From Latrodectus hesperus (Eukaryota > Arthropoda > Arachnida > Araneae > Theridiidae), in NCBI GenBank assembly GCA_037975125.1, contig CM075852.1, forward strand, positions 10,461,814 to 10,525,813: a stretch of 64,000 nt of DNA. The letters run 5' to 3'. The first letter of the stretch is position 1, and every line of letters begins with the position of its first letter. A program made the position numbers and the translations under genes. The notes under the pieces were generated by a model. That model was not told the DNA's origin. It searched no databases and saw nothing but the letters and a program-made list of their open reading frames with translations. Below are positions 1-13,811 of this stretch, one piece after another.

Positions 1-33
1 TTAGGTTTCTTCTTTTTTACATTTTGCTTTTAG

Positions 34-131
34 CGGCATTGCTTTCTTAATTCCTGCATGCGGAGAAAGAGAAGCATCTGGTGGGATGGTGGCCGTTGGG
101 ACACCGGGAGATAGGATCCCGGGAAAAACAG
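34..131 (+). other. Possible exon of a neighbouring gene at left edge
   Basis: A long pyrimidine tract ending in ttttag (1-33) is followed by GC-rich sequence. One frame is open from 35 (GIAFLIPACGEREASGG...) to a possible donor, gttgaa, at 132. The base composition differs sharply from the next 6 kb. No family was recognised. It may also be transposon-derived or a regulatory patch. Confidence 0.25.
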
Positions 132-3100
132 GTTGAAGCGCAGGCGCGGGAATCCGTAAATATCAAAGGTGAAGTATGCGTGCGCTCTTTCAGAAAAAGG
201 GGAAATTGTGATAGCTAGAATAAAAGTTGGCTATTGGTTTTAGGGGAGGGTTGTTTTCCCTGGGTGTTGTCAACGCAACCTCACTTTACCCAACACCCCG
301 ATCTTTCATTCTTAAATCAAAAAGAATCTTCAATAGAAGTTTTGAAAGGATAAAAATACTGGAAATGAATTGTGGCATTTTCTGCAATGCTTTATTATTT
401 CGGGAGAGTTTTCCGTGATAGAAAAAAGGTGTTATTTGTTTGCTATAAGAAATTGTTGTTGTTTCTGACCTGCATAAAAGTCATGTTTAAATGAGAAATG
501 TTGTAAATTGCTCTTTTTTGGTATAAAAATTCTAAAAACCTATTGCACTTGATTATTTGCTTTCTTTTGAAGTTTGAAAAATGACATGACTGACGAAGTT
601 TATTTTTTTGATATTCTAATATACTTGTCTTAAGTATTCTTTTAAATTTAACGAGTTTAAAATTTTCAAACAATCTTTTTGGACACGTTAATGCAATGTT
701 ATGAAAAAACTATTCCATTTTAGTAAATAAATTTTAGATTTAGAAGCGCTTAGTATCTTAAAATTGATATATCTAATACATTTATTTTACCTGATTTTAA
801 ATTTTAAATAATATAAATTAACGAATCATTCATAGTTTTTTCTCAGCTTTTTGTTCCCTGATTATATTATAAATAAAATATCACCCCTTTTCTTTTTAAA
901 TTAAAATGGACAGATAAAGAATTTTGCTGTCACTTATCGAGGATCTGGAAATGTTTTGAAAACAAATCCCATTTCAGAAATAAATAAATAAATAAATAAA
1001 TACAATTTAGAAATCTTTGATTTTATTCATTTTAAATACTTTACAAATGTGTGTTACACAGTTTTTGGAAAATATTTTCGTATTTGCTTATAACAATTGA
1101 AGGTGATGTTATGTAATTTTTCATTTTGGTAAAAACTATAGATACTCATAGCACGAACCTCCGATTTTGGAATGCATTTCCCGTATTTTAGAAATAATTC
1201 TGCTCGTTAACTTGCATCCATTAGTCTTTCTTTCTGTATGTTATATTGTTTTTTCGTTTATATGTGTTAATTTAGATATGGTAAAAATGCGAAATATTCT
1301 AAGATTTAAACACAGGTGGTGAAAAGTTCAAACAATAAATATTACTTCTCTCTCAGTTTTCTCCTTCATAGATATATTTTTTAAAATTTGTGTTATTTTG
1401 GGTAAATTTTGTTAGTTGATGCAGTTAATCTGTGTGTGTGTGTTTTGTCAAAATCTGAAAGCAAACTCTAGAAATGACACGGGAAAAAAATCAAGAAAAT
1501 GTTTTGCTTTTTTGTTAAAATGTTATCATCATTATTATTATTTTTGGTAATCTTGAAACATTTTTAAAGACTAAGTTAAACAATTTGGTTTGAAGTTTCA
1601 CAATGAATTTCATTCAGTATTTACTGAAAAATCTTAGCTATAAAAACACACACACTAATCTTAATTTTTGTGATTTCGATAAATGTTTTTAAGTAGTTCA
1701 TTTAAATGCCACGACTTTTAATACAATTCTAAATTTTATTTCCAAATAACTACAAATTTGACTAATTAAAAGTCCTAGATTTGACAACGCGAGTGGATAA
1801 TCGAGCAGGCGAAGGCTGTTACAAGACGTTCGATCATGTATTATTGGGTTCTAGGAAAATTTTTTAATCGACAGTAGCCTTATTCAGTTCTCGCAACTGA
1901 CTAGTATTTTAACACAGAATTTTTATCTACAGTTTTAAATATTGTACGGTGCAGAAATGTCCAATATTGGACCTTGCATCAGTAAACCTCACACAATCAA
2001 ATCAAATCAGTTCTCGCAAGAAAGAAAGACTGGAAAACTTTCCAAAAATCATCTAAAAAAATACACTTGTAGGAAGCGGAAAAACAATCCTCAACTTCCG
2101 TTTCTTTACAATGGCTGAGATAGAACTTTGAACGTTCCATTCTGAATAACACAATTCTACCTTTTTGATCAGTGTTAACCTATAAAATATATGTTGTAAT
2201 TTTTGAAGTTAATAACTGTAAAATTCTTTTCCCCGAGAAGCTATTTTAATGTTTTTTTCCCAATCATCAATGAATTTCTTTTAATGTAACAGCGTCCAAC
2301 ACATGTTTCTATTGAGATAGTAATCTTAAAAATGTAGAAAATATAATAAAAAATGAAAAATATACACGGACTTAATCATGAACATTAAACGTGAAAAATT
2401 AGAAATTTGAATGAAAAATAATTTAAGTCCTTTTTGTTGAAATATACATAGCAGATGTTTGTGGTAAGTCATATAATATGTAATAAATATATTGTATAAA
2501 CGTAATAAGCGACTGAATGAAATATCTTTACATTCATATAATTGACAAAAATCACGGATTTTTCTATGAATATCATAAAATGAAATAAATTTGATTATAA
2601 TACACGCGTCTATGCACATTAGAAATATTTAATCGTTTTATCAATCGTAACATATATAAACTTAACAGAATTAATACCATAATTATTGTAATAAATATAT
2701 ATCCTTAAAAAGTAGGTTACATTTTAAATGCATTAACTATCTTTTTTCAATTAATTTTCTTTACGTGTACTCTTAATTTTCATTTTCTCAGCTGAGTAAG
2801 ATACAGTATACATTGTGTGCATTTTTGAGAAATTCGTCATCCGAAAAATTCGATTGCTATTCTTTTAGATAATTTATTTGAAATCATTTATATTTAAAAT
2901 GAAAAAAGGAATAGCAAAAGAATTTACATTAATTTGCTGTTTTTAAAAACATGGTTTTTTTAAAATATTTTCACATTTCCAAATAGAAAATATTGATTTT
3001 AGGAAGGCAATCTGAATTGAGCAGACTGCAGTTGTTGATAGAAAGGAAAAAACCAATCATGAACTAAATTAGCATTGCACTGGATTATAGGAATTGTATA

Positions 3101-6100
3101 TAATTACACATAAAAAGGATGCTTAGAGTTTTCACATGTTTTTAAAATATGTTTCTATGGATACCAGAAAATAAATGTAATATTTCGAGCGCTGTGTGTG
3201 TGGCGTGCTGTCGGACCAATTGAAGCAGGAAAACCAATAATGGGTATTGCATGATTCTTCGTTTTTCATCATTCCGTCATTTCACGATTATAGAAAGACC
3301 TCTAAACCAATTAAACAATTCAAAAAACGTATCTGGTCACTCAAGGATTATGATCTCAAGTGAAAATCGATAGATTTCTGTTGTAGACTAGCAGAATCAA
3401 AGAGGCATCTTACCTTCTCACGTGGCATTTGTGGTTGCAGGGAGCATTGATAAGACTATTTTTGCCGCTTTTGAGCGCAGAAGGCTATGTAGATGTACTG
3501 TTGATGCAGATAACACACAAGTTTGTGTTTCTCTATCTACCCAATTCAGATAAATGATTTAGAGATATTGCGACTAACATGTCATTTAAACTGCTTGAAT
3601 GAAAAAAAGTTGATGTGTTGAGATTCACCATGGAACTCGGCTATTAGAGTCGAAAAGTCTAAAGCATAAAATACACAATATATACTCCGAAATATCACCG
3701 AACATCACGGATTCTGGAATGGAAACTTTGGACAAGGATTTCATTGGAATATCGCACTGACTTTCACTTATATAGGCAAGAATTTGATGGACAAGACTGA
3801 GAAGTTTTAGAGCCTATTGTAAAATATGCTACAGCATTTGCTTGTAGTTTTATTACCAAGTAATTTGTGTCTCCATAGAATTGTTACAATCGACAATTTT
3901 CTAGAAAATGAGGAAATTGTGCATGGAATATTTCTTTAATCTACCAGAATTTTAATTACTAAACCTTTTACTGAATAAAATAGACTAAATTGCTTTTATT
4001 TTAGCTTAAGATTTTTCAAACAACCTTAATGTAATTAATCTTCAATAAATTCCAAATATTTCTCAATTTAAAATGATGAATTTGTAGTTGAAGAGGCATC
4101 GTTTTGGGTTTCCTTTTCAAAATTTCTTAGACTTGACTTCCATTTCAAGTATGGTTGGGAATCCACTTTAAAAAATTGGTCGTGATAGTATTAATTTGTA
4201 GGAAAGCAAACAAACCAGTCCATTTTAAAATGTAACATTAATGAAAGCGTGCCTGTTAGGTTTTTAGTTTTCTTTAAGTTACCACATTGTTTGAAATTGC
4301 ATCCTCGGTCATAAATATTTGAAATGGTCCAAAATCTGCTTGTTGTATATCTCTAGAATTATTTTTGTGATTAAAAAATATCCGCAGAGCGACAAATCAA
4401 ACTCATTATTGAAAAATTAAATTTTATTGATGAGCAAAACAATCTGAAATTTTTCAACATATTTCTAACAGAAGCCATTGTAATAAAATAAACTTAAGAA
4501 AACTGACTCAGAAAATCTGCAAAAAGCTCTTAATTTTACATTTCAGAATGAAACATTACGTAATTCTTAACCAAATTAATAGCAGTCATCTTAACGAAAT
4601 TAATAAATATTATCTATAAAAAAATTTAGTTAAGTAATGTTTTGAATAAAATTTCTTAAAAAACTAATGTTAATTTCATTAAATGTTAAAAAATATATCA
4701 TTTGTTTTAAAGTTCAGTACTAAATATTCTTCATTTTACGTACTTTAAAATCGAAATTCAATTTAGTGGAAATAAATTCAAAATGAGAATTATCAATTAT
4801 CTTTATGTGCTAGTATTTTTCTAATTTCATAAAAGAAATATAACCATACAAAACAAACATGGTTAAGATGAGGTTTATCCGTCAATTTGAAATAATTTTA
4901 AATTCTTGAATGAAAAATTATTTTATGAAGTATAAAATTCATTCTGCGCAAAGAGTATTTCACTTACCTGTACGGATAAGTACACAATGTAAAAGCTCGT
5001 TTTTACAAAGTAGAGAAAGGACTATTAAAGTAGTTCTTAAAATCGAAAATTTAAAATAGAAAAATAAGTGTTAAATTTTAAACTGATTTCTTCTTTACCA
5101 AACTGTTCTCTTTCATAGGCATTTCATGTTTTTTCAAAAAAGTAACTCAATCTTGCTTACTATGCATCTGCTGCTTTTGTAAACGGTCGGGTTTATAGCT
5201 GAAAGTTTTTTTTTTCATTCCCATTGTCTATGTTCTCAATAATTTAGTCATCCAATAATTCTTACGTAGAAATTACATTTAAATAAACATTCAAAAAATC
5301 CTGAAATGAGATTTCGGGTATCTTTGTCGAAGTTCATGGATGAGAAACTCATCTTCAGAAGTCGTCACATGATATTCTTGGCTTTCTTCAAAGTTATAGT
5401 AGTCTATTTAACAATGCTTGCATGTCAAAATGATTTAAATATTACTTTTCTACATTATTTGATGCATAGATTGACAAGTGTTTTGAACCTGAAATGTCTA
5501 TTTCATATGGTAATCTCAAGACATAATCATTCTTTACACAAATGTATCTTCCGATATTTCCAGTGTAACTATTGATTGTACATTGCATGCGGAATAAGAC
5601 AAAAGTTAAATGAGTTGGGAGAAATTCCACCTATTCTAAATTCCGTCTTGTATATAAATTACTGAAAGAAAATCCACGATTTCATCATCAGCAGTGCAAT
5701 TAGTTATTGTCAATTTGAAGGATTTACGATTCTTTCCTGTAAAATAAAAACATGGATTCAAATTTCTCATAAACTTTTAAAAAATAGAAAGAAGTTAGGT
5801 AATAAAAATAAAAGATTCATGAAGATGCAAATAAAGCTGCATTTCGAAAAATAAGACTTTTTTTTTTTAGAAATCTTTAATTTGTATATAAATTATAAAA
5901 TTGTCATTGCATCTATGGTATCATATTATAGACCAAGCACTAGCTCATAAAATCCTGAATGTTAGTAAAAACGAGCATCTACTGTATCATAAAACAATAT
6001 ATTATATATTTTTTTAAAAAAAAGTTTTTTCTTTATTTCCAATTGAAGACCACTAGAATTATTTCACTTTTTGTCAGTACAAAGGACAGAGGTGATGTTC

Positions 6101-6375
6101 TCTTTCTTTAGATGTCTTATATCGATAGTACTCAGTGGGTGTTCATTAAAATCCCGAAAATAATGGGTATTCGTAATATGAAACCTGATGCCTAATAAGA
6201 AACCAACAGAGTTGGCCTGAAACCCTCAGAGATATTAATTCACTTGGAGGAAACTGCGAGCACATCCTATTTTTTATGTCCCTGTCATCACTAGTGAACA
6301 TGTGACATATCCTTGGGAAGGTCAATTATAAAATCAATTAACTTTTGTTCAACTAGAGCTATATACGTAATATGC

Positions 6376-6378
<3 letters not shown>
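132..6378. other. AT-rich intergenic sequence, no gene recognised
   Basis: Moderately GC-rich up to about 300, then poly(A)/poly(T)-rich sequence with short chance frames only. Slightly more complex patches at about 1780-2110, 3180-3540 and 6050-6310 could be old transposon remnants but could not be matched to a family. Confidence 0.5.
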
Positions 6379-6672
<294 letters not shown>

Positions 6673-7389
6673 CATGCTATAATAGGTATATAATAAAAAA
6701 GTAAAATTTTAATTTATTGTGATTCATATTTTTTGCTTTTAAAATTAGGTGTGAAAAATACAGCTTTACGAGACACACTTAAAAAATTAAACTACAGAAA
6801 TATAATGTGTGAAATATCATGAAAATATTTGATAATCTACAATTCTTGTTAACCTTTGTATGAGAATGCTATGAAGTTTTGTAAGAATGCTCGTTGTGTT
6901 CTAATTTGCTGCGAGGAAATATTAAGTCAAAATCTCATTGAGGAATGCAAAAGAAGCTATAAAATTATAATCATGAACTACCTTAAGAAAATAGTAAAAA
7001 TTATCCAAACATTGATGGGTGAGCAAATGAAACGAGAATTCAGGTCCAGACAACTGTATAACCCATGGATTATCAAAATGTCCTGAATGCGACAACGTTG
7101 ATGCATTTGATGATGATACAAGGGGCACTCCAATTAGTTCTGAATCATTTATCTAGGTATCGAGACTTAAAGTAGAATTTTTGCAAAAGCGTTATATGTG
7201 TATTGTGTAAAGTAAGTTGCAAAGTCTTAGCAGTGGTTGAAGTGTCATAAAATTCCTTCAGTATTGGTGAAAAAATTTGTTTCAAAAGTAATTTTAACCG
7301 TAGTATTGAAGTTTTTGCACATCATTTTAACTATAAAGGCACTGAAAAAAAACACAGGCAAAATTACTTTATCAACAGATAACGAGGCT

Positions 7390-7452
7390 GTCTTACGATT
7401 GCTGAGATACACCAAGAAAGAATTTCTTGGTGTATCCCAGCAATCGTAAGAC
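7390..7452. repeat. Inverted repeat, 30-bp arms, 3-nt loop
   Basis: Arm gtcttacgattgctgagata... (7390-7419) is matched by its reverse complement at 7423-7452 with one mismatch; the spacer is gaa. It would form a near-perfect hairpin or cruciform. Confidence 0.9.
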
Positions 7453-7470
7453 TTATTTCTAACTTGAAGT

Positions 7471-7660
7471 CAGCCGGGCTGGCAACAGAATGGGCTAGCG
7501 CTTTTACCTTCGGTTTAACAGTACATGTGTTCGAATCTCACCTTGGGTTTGGATCTTTGTAGTAGTTCGGGCTCCACTTTAAGCTATAGGTTCCAGTCTA
7601 GCTCTCATATGCAGCAAAATGACTTTTGAGCAAAAAAAAAAAAAAAAACAAAAAAAAAAC
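7471..7660 (+). mobile_element. tRNA-derived SINE (family 1), copy A
   Basis: tRNA-like head with an A-box-like tgggctagcg (7491) and B-box-like gtgttcgaatctc (about 7528). Then a body shared with two other copies (tttgtagtagttcggg... ccactttaagctatagg) and an A-rich tail at 7631-7660. Confidence 0.75.
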
Positions 7661-7698
7661 TTAACTAAATTTGAGGTCAATCAGCTGACATTTGATTT

Positions 7699-7806
7699 GA
7701 CATTAAAATTATCAATAATTCTTTAATATAAAAATTATCAACAATTCCTATTACAAAGATTATCAAAAATTCCGCTTGTGAAAGAGGAATTGATAATTTT
7801 AATGTC
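7699..7806. repeat. Short degenerate tandem/inverted repeat cluster
   Basis: Three units with the core aaattatcaayaattc follow one another between 7703 and 7773. The outer ends, gacattaaaattatcaat at 7699 and attgataattttaatgtc ending at 7806, are inverted. Confidence 0.55.
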
Positions 7807-10800
7807 TTTAACGAACTTATATCAGTCAGAAATTATTGAATGTTTCTAATTGTTTTATGAAATATGCTGGTTTTCAAGAGGTAGCGTACTCATATTTTTA
7901 GAAACCCAGCGCTTTGAGTGTAATTTTGATATTGAAAATAGCTGTTTCTAATTTCTTAAAACAAGAAAATGAACTTATCTGATGAACTTATTTGACAAAT
8001 GACTATTTCATTCAGTATATTTAGTTGATATTGTTTTAGAAATTTCTATAATTTAAATTTAAAATTCAAAGACAAGAATAAATTCCTAGCTTAGTAAATA
8101 TAGCATCAGTTGATTTGTCATAAATTTAAAGCTTTTTACTCTTAGAAAATGAGGAATTGCAGTTGATCTCCATGGTAGAAAAGCAGATTGAGTATGCTGC
8201 GAACAATAGCAATAATAAAATGATAGCGAATAATAATTGACTGTAACACATTTGATCAATTATATTTGGAAAAAATCAAGATTTTGCAAGGGATATTTGA
8301 AAAACGTTTTTATTATTTATCTAAATAATGACTGCATTCTCGTATTCATGAACTCATATTCCACTTTATAAAAAACATGGTAAATATCTAGTAATCAAAC
8401 TTATTATTTTAAAAACAAATATTCTCTAAAAATTTTTTTTCCCAATAAAATACTTATAACGTAATTAACTTCATTTCCATGGAAATATTTCTTAGTAACT
8501 AAGAAAATTTGTAAAAAAATCATTATTACCCTTCTGAAATGACATAGATAAGCATTTTTATCAATGAAATTGATTAAAAGCCTAACAAAATCGCGAGTAA
8601 TTTATTTAAGCGTGAAGGATTTTCTGTTCTTAAAGAGGGACATATTTTATTCCTACCTTTATTTATCTAACCATTAGTGTAAAATAGCATGAAAATTTTT
8701 TATGTTACCAGACGCATCTTAACTAGTTGTCAAAGAATAACACATGATATAGAAAATTTTCCTATACTCAGGTATAATTATTTACCGAAATTCTTCGATT
8801 TTGTTTTATATTTTTATTTATTTTATTTTATTAATTTTTTTTTTTTAAACTTTATTTCTTTGAAAAAGAGTGCAGGATTTCAGTATGAATTTTTGCGATG
8901 TTGCTCTGCATTTAAAAATGACGAGAAATCATTTTAACGGTAAAATAATTTAGCACCTGAATCACCAGAGGTTGGGCATAAGCTTCATCTAAAATAAGAA
9001 AGTTAAAATGGAAAAAAAAAAGAAATAAAAGTAGATTTCGCTGATTTAAACATCGAGAAATGCTGAAAATTAAAATTAGTTAAGAATAACTTGAAAACAT
9101 TATGAAGGACACAATTGTGATCGTCTTTATATGAAAATGGATCAAATAGTCAATGTTTTATAAAACAGACCAATAGTTTTATTATTTTTTTTTCATTTTT
9201 TTACTGTTAATGTTGAAGCAATTTTGACCGTGACATCCTGAAAACTAATTAACAAAATTTTAGAATCTTTTATACTGCATTATTGACAGAAAACAAAAAT
9301 AAGTAATTTCGAACATCCTCTTTCCTTTATGTTTGAATTGCGATCAATAATGTTGATTATCACAATTTTCATTGTCACCACCTGCTAATTTAAATTTCTT
9401 TCCGCAGATTAAAATTAATCTTGAGTTTTTCGAAATCTCCATTAAGTTTAGATTAATTATATGTTTTTGATCTACTGAGTGTTGAAGAATCTGAAATACT
9501 TGAATTTTTTATTGGTGAATTAATCTCAATAAATACGCGAAAATTAAATTCTGATAATAGTTAGAAAAGATTATTAATTGCAAAATATTTTTAAGTATGT
9601 ATAAATAATTTATTCTGTAATTCTATCATTTTCCTTTTGAAATAATATTTAAGTGGGACGTACTACTAGAGGCATAATTTTATTTGAATACAAATATGTA
9701 CGGGAAAAAATAAGTTTGTTAATTTTATAAATGCCTTCAAATTCTGTACGCTTTAAAATATTTTTTCAGAAATTTTTCGCCATGTCATTTATATACATAG
9801 TTAAATATAATGCGTTTACTATGAGAAGAGACTTCGTGATGGTTTCTTTGAAACACGTATCATAAAATAATGATGATGAAGTAAGAATCTTTTCCAAATA
9901 TTTGAACAAATGTAGTTGTATAAATGATAAATAATGTAGTACAAATATTTTTAATTGCTTTTTTATTGAAAGAAGGCCAATTTTCTTTTCGTGCTAATAG
10001 TATTATAATAAACTAATTAAAAATGTTAAAAAAAAGAATATTTAATTTATTGTTGACGTATACATAATATAATGATTTTTGTAAAAATGTGCTGTGATAT
10101 CTTGAAAAAAAATGAAAATAATGAAAAATATTTATTATATGATGCGAAAAGTATTTTAATTACTTTCATAAAGTGTTACATCATGTGTGTTTTTATGTAA
10201 ACTATATGAAAAAAAAAACTGAAAGTGTGTGTTGATCTTAGAATATTGTTTAAGGAAACACGAGCTTAATTTTGTTTCTATTTATAAAATTTATCTATAA
10301 TTTTTTTATCACAAAAAGATAAAACTTCTTTAATTCTGCAAATTTAAAGAAAAAATGAATGACATCGATTTGATAATTTTAATTAGTGAATCTTGATAAA
10401 TTAACTTAGGAAATGTATATAATTATAAAAACGATTTGCAGTGGTATTTGTATGTTTCACTCAACTAAGTCCCATGCTTTTATTTTTTGAGAATCTAAGT
10501 TATAAACCAATTTTAGAAGGAGAAAGTTGTTTAGATTCTCGTTTACGTTTGATTGTATAATAGTTCTTATTTTTAATCCACTATTTCGTGTAGTTGAAAT
10601 TAAAACATTTTATAAAATATTTCGTTAGTTATTCATTATTTATGATATCTTTATCGAACATATCCTCCGTTAAACTGTATTTGTAATTACTATAATGTCC
10701 AAAAACAACAATCACGTTGCTTAGCCTTTTATTTTGCGCTAATTTAATACAAAACAGTGTTTTGATTCTGCAAAAATTTTCCCTATAGAACCGCGGTTCT

Positions 10801-13302
10801 ATAAGGGTTTTGACGCTTTTTATCACAATAACAAATCATATATTGTATAGGAGGATAATGCTTACTTCTTTATTATTGTAACATGTGGGTTATGTTCAGG
10901 AGAACTCTGTCGATTGAGGAATCGTTTTAATTTGATTTTCTTTCATCTAATGAAAGATCGTCGTTTTTTGAAGTTTTTTGTATGTTAAATATTTATAGCG
11001 CCTAATATCCTTGCTTTAGTGTTATGGATGCCCACCCGAGTATCAACTCTGTATTTGATAAGGGTTCAGAATTACGTTATGCTTGTATGACGGATTTAAT
11101 GTGTTAATATATCGATATAATAATCGAGACTCATCACCACGATATGTTTGTACTTTGCATATCACCAATCGATAACACTAAAATTCAATTAACATAGGTA
11201 TTCACTATAGCATATCTTTAATAAATATTTAATAAATACATACCTTTGGTGTATTTTTAGTAATAGATAAACATCATGATTCAAAATTCAAACACACATT
11301 ACTGTTTTGAATTAAATAAAAAATGTTTATTATTCGGCGATTTGCTTATTTTTATACGATCATAGATTTTAACGTAAATTCTCTTAATCTTCATTTTTAT
11401 CACTAAACAAAACATTTTATTTATTTTAGATTTTCTCTATCAGTTCAAGTTCGTTTTGTTTCATGCTATAAATTCTTCCATTTTCATGTCTGTCAGTTAC
11501 ATATGCTATCACGAATCTTAAGAGTAATATGTCCATTAATTAATCTTCCGATTTCTTAATTGTTCTGATGAAGTATTCAAAAGTCAAAAAAATTAATTAA
11601 GTGCAAAAATAGAATAGCCCTAAACATCTTAATTATCAAATAACAATTATACTATTTCTTTTTACTAGATAGTCATAAAATGTCTTTCTCAATGGCATAT
11701 GTTATTATGTGTGCTTATTAAAACGTATACACGCACATTAAACATTTTAAATTTTGTAAACTTGTATTTTTGCATTTTACTAACCGCTTTCAGAATGTAT
11801 GTATGTAAACTTTAAATTATTTCGTTTATTTTATTTATTAATGTTTTGCAAGCATTTCTTGATTCTTTTCGATAACTAGTAAGAAATATTTTATCTTTAT
11901 AAATGACATTATCCGATCCATTTCTTGTTTTACTAAATTGGATTATTTGCATTGATAAGGTTTCGAGCTTACGGTTGAAAGGGAAAAAAATTCTTGATAC
12001 ACATTAGTTAAAACAATTTTTTTCCTTTTAACATTTTTTGGTATCTTAAAAGATTTATTTGCATAAGATATTGAGACATCAAAGATATTTTTGTAGGGAA
12101 AAAAATTGCAAATTAGATTTATTTTGCTCTTGATTATATTTATGCATTGGAACAATATCATTTAGTGCTATATCTCACAAATGTTATTCTAAAGATACTG
12201 TACTTTTCTTAGAATTCTTATGTCTAAAACGGAAGGATTAAATTTCGTCATAAAAATATATTTTTATTTATCACATATTATATATGTTCGTAAAATGCTT
12301 CTCTTAGAAAAAGACTTTTCGAAATTCTTCAAATAATGTATGTATAACGAGTGGAATATGAAGATAATTTTTATTTTCTCATCTACGATTGATTAAAATT
12401 AATAATTTTAACGAACATTTATTATACTTTCTATAAAGATATTTTATATTTATGTGTAATCTTTTTTATATTCATCAAAACATACTGCTAATTTCATGTA
12501 AGGTGTCAAAAAATATTTGATACATTTTAATGCAATATATTTATTATTTTCTTTGGATTCGTTTAGTCACTATATAGTCATTTAATTTTTAATTTAATGT
12601 ATGAAGGAACTGATTCACAATTTCCTGTTAATAAACAATAATAATAAATTTTGGCAAATCATTTATAATAAAATTGCGTGATTGTATTTAGTGAAGTTTC
12701 TACATAAATCTCGATTCTTCTTGAATTGATCCATAGAAATTCTTATCGTGTACTTCTTATTATTTGCAAAGTTCCTGTGTTCTTTGATCTGTTTCTTTAA
12801 CATCACTAATAAACTGAGATAAGATAGTGATATGAAAGAACTTGGCAATTAAGTTAGCGAGAAGATTGAATTAATTTTTTGTGACTATCAAATTAAGTTC
12901 TCAGTCTGTACAAAGTATAAGATAAATTGGATGGTTTTTAAACCTGCAGAAATTTTGTTATTTGTATATGATCACCTTGTAGAAATTAACTTCACTCCCC
13001 GAAATTCGATGTTTTATCCAGGATTTTACATTTTGCCACATATGTGAAATTAAAATTCAATTAGGCTTAATTAAAATATCTTATTAATTTATTAGTAAAG
13101 CAACTAGGCAATGTCCATTTCAGATGTCTTCAAACTTTTCTTACTCTACAAATCTGGCAATTGTCACTATTGACACAAATATTCTTTATAAAATAAGAAA
13201 AAGAAGATGCTGTGTGTTTCATTTTTTAAATTTCGCTTATACACATTTCTCAATATTTAAAAATTAGAAATAAATTTTTTTTATTTTTGTTCAAAAAGCG
13301 TT
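7807..13302. other. AT-rich intergenic sequence, no gene recognised
   Basis: Only short chance frames. It contains a perfect 20-bp palindrome at 10784-10803 and poly(T)/poly(A) runs. No exon, RNA gene or recognisable transposon was seen. Confidence 0.5.
10784..10803. repeat. Perfect 20-bp palindrome
   Basis: tatagaaccgcggttctata reads the same on both strands, in otherwise AT-rich DNA. It holds head-to-head ACCGC/GCGGT half-sites. Possible protein-binding site or chance. Confidence 0.6.
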
Positions 13303-13488
13303 ATTTTTCTTATTTTTATCATTGAAACCATACATTTTGCTCTATGTTATTTTAATAATTATATTAAAAAACAATATTTTTATAAGTTATTATTACATGA
13401 ATGGCGTATAAAAATATTGTATTTTAATATAATTAATAAAATAACGTAGAGCAAAATGTATGGTTTCAATGATAAAAATAAGAAAAAT
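13303..13488. repeat. Foldback repeat with 82-bp arms
   Basis: 13303-13384 and 13407-13488 are reverse complements over 82 bp with only a few differences (ctatgtta/taacgtag and two others), separated by 22 bp. It could be a foldback/MITE-like element or a template-switch product. Transcribed, it would make a long hairpin RNA. Confidence 0.9.
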
Positions 13489-13496
13489 GAATTAAT

Positions 13497-13801
13497 AAAG
13501 TTCCCGTCCCGGAGGCTCCCTGACCAACGACTTAAGTCGTCAGGAACAAACTATTCTCGCCCGATTTCGAAGTGGACATCTTAAGACCCTAAAATTTTCT
13601 GGGGGTTCCCGAACCTTTGAAACCTGTACTAACTGCTCTACCGAGCTGGCTTCGCCTGAACATATCCTTGAGTGCCTAGGGCTCTCCAGGCAGGACTTGG
13701 TTGACGACCCTCTTCTGGTTTTGGATTATTGTAGAGTGTACTACGTCATGGACCTGGTCTAGCGCTGTTGGCCTTTGGGGGCATGCAACAACAACAACAA
13801 C
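13497..13801 (+). mobile_element. 5'-truncated non-LTR retrotransposon tail
   Basis: A 305-bp fragment ending in a (CAA)n tail (13786-13800), flanked by the direct repeat atgaattaat (13487-13496 and 13802-13811), which fits a target-site duplication. It keeps an open frame of 87 codons to TAG at 13762. The frame has a Cys-Cys-His-Cys cluster (CTNC...EHILEC) as in the C terminus of R1/Jockey-like ORF2 proteins. Confidence 0.85.
13499..13762 (+). pseudogene. ORF2 C-terminal fragment of non-LTR retrotransposon
   Basis: No in-frame stop from the truncation point to TAG at 13760-13762. Encodes RQEQTILARFRSGHLKTLKF, then CTNCSTELASPEHILECLGL, a zinc-finger-like C-terminal block. Endonuclease and reverse transcriptase are missing because of 5' truncation. 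Confidence 0.8.
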
Positions 13802-13811
13802 ATGAATTAAT

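Noticed and set aside
5306..5630. 89-codon + frame and 62-codon - frame.
   Set aside because: AT-driven chance frames without motif, splice or composition support.
6856..7128. Overlapping + and - strand frames with fairly protein-like composition (including a possible DAFDDDTRGTPISSESF stretch).
   Set aside because: Could be a decayed transposon, but no family motif could be identified, so no gene is claimed.
7237..7449. 70-codon + strand frame over the 7390-7452 hairpin.
   Set aside because: No recognisable domain. Its end is the palindrome itself and no splice or start context supports it.
7471..7550. Possible tRNA gene from the A- and B-box-like sequence (likewise at 33326, 36041 and 50398).
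   Set aside because: The cloverleaf is imperfect, each is followed by a common non-tRNA body and an A-rich tail, and copies are dispersed. They are SINE heads.
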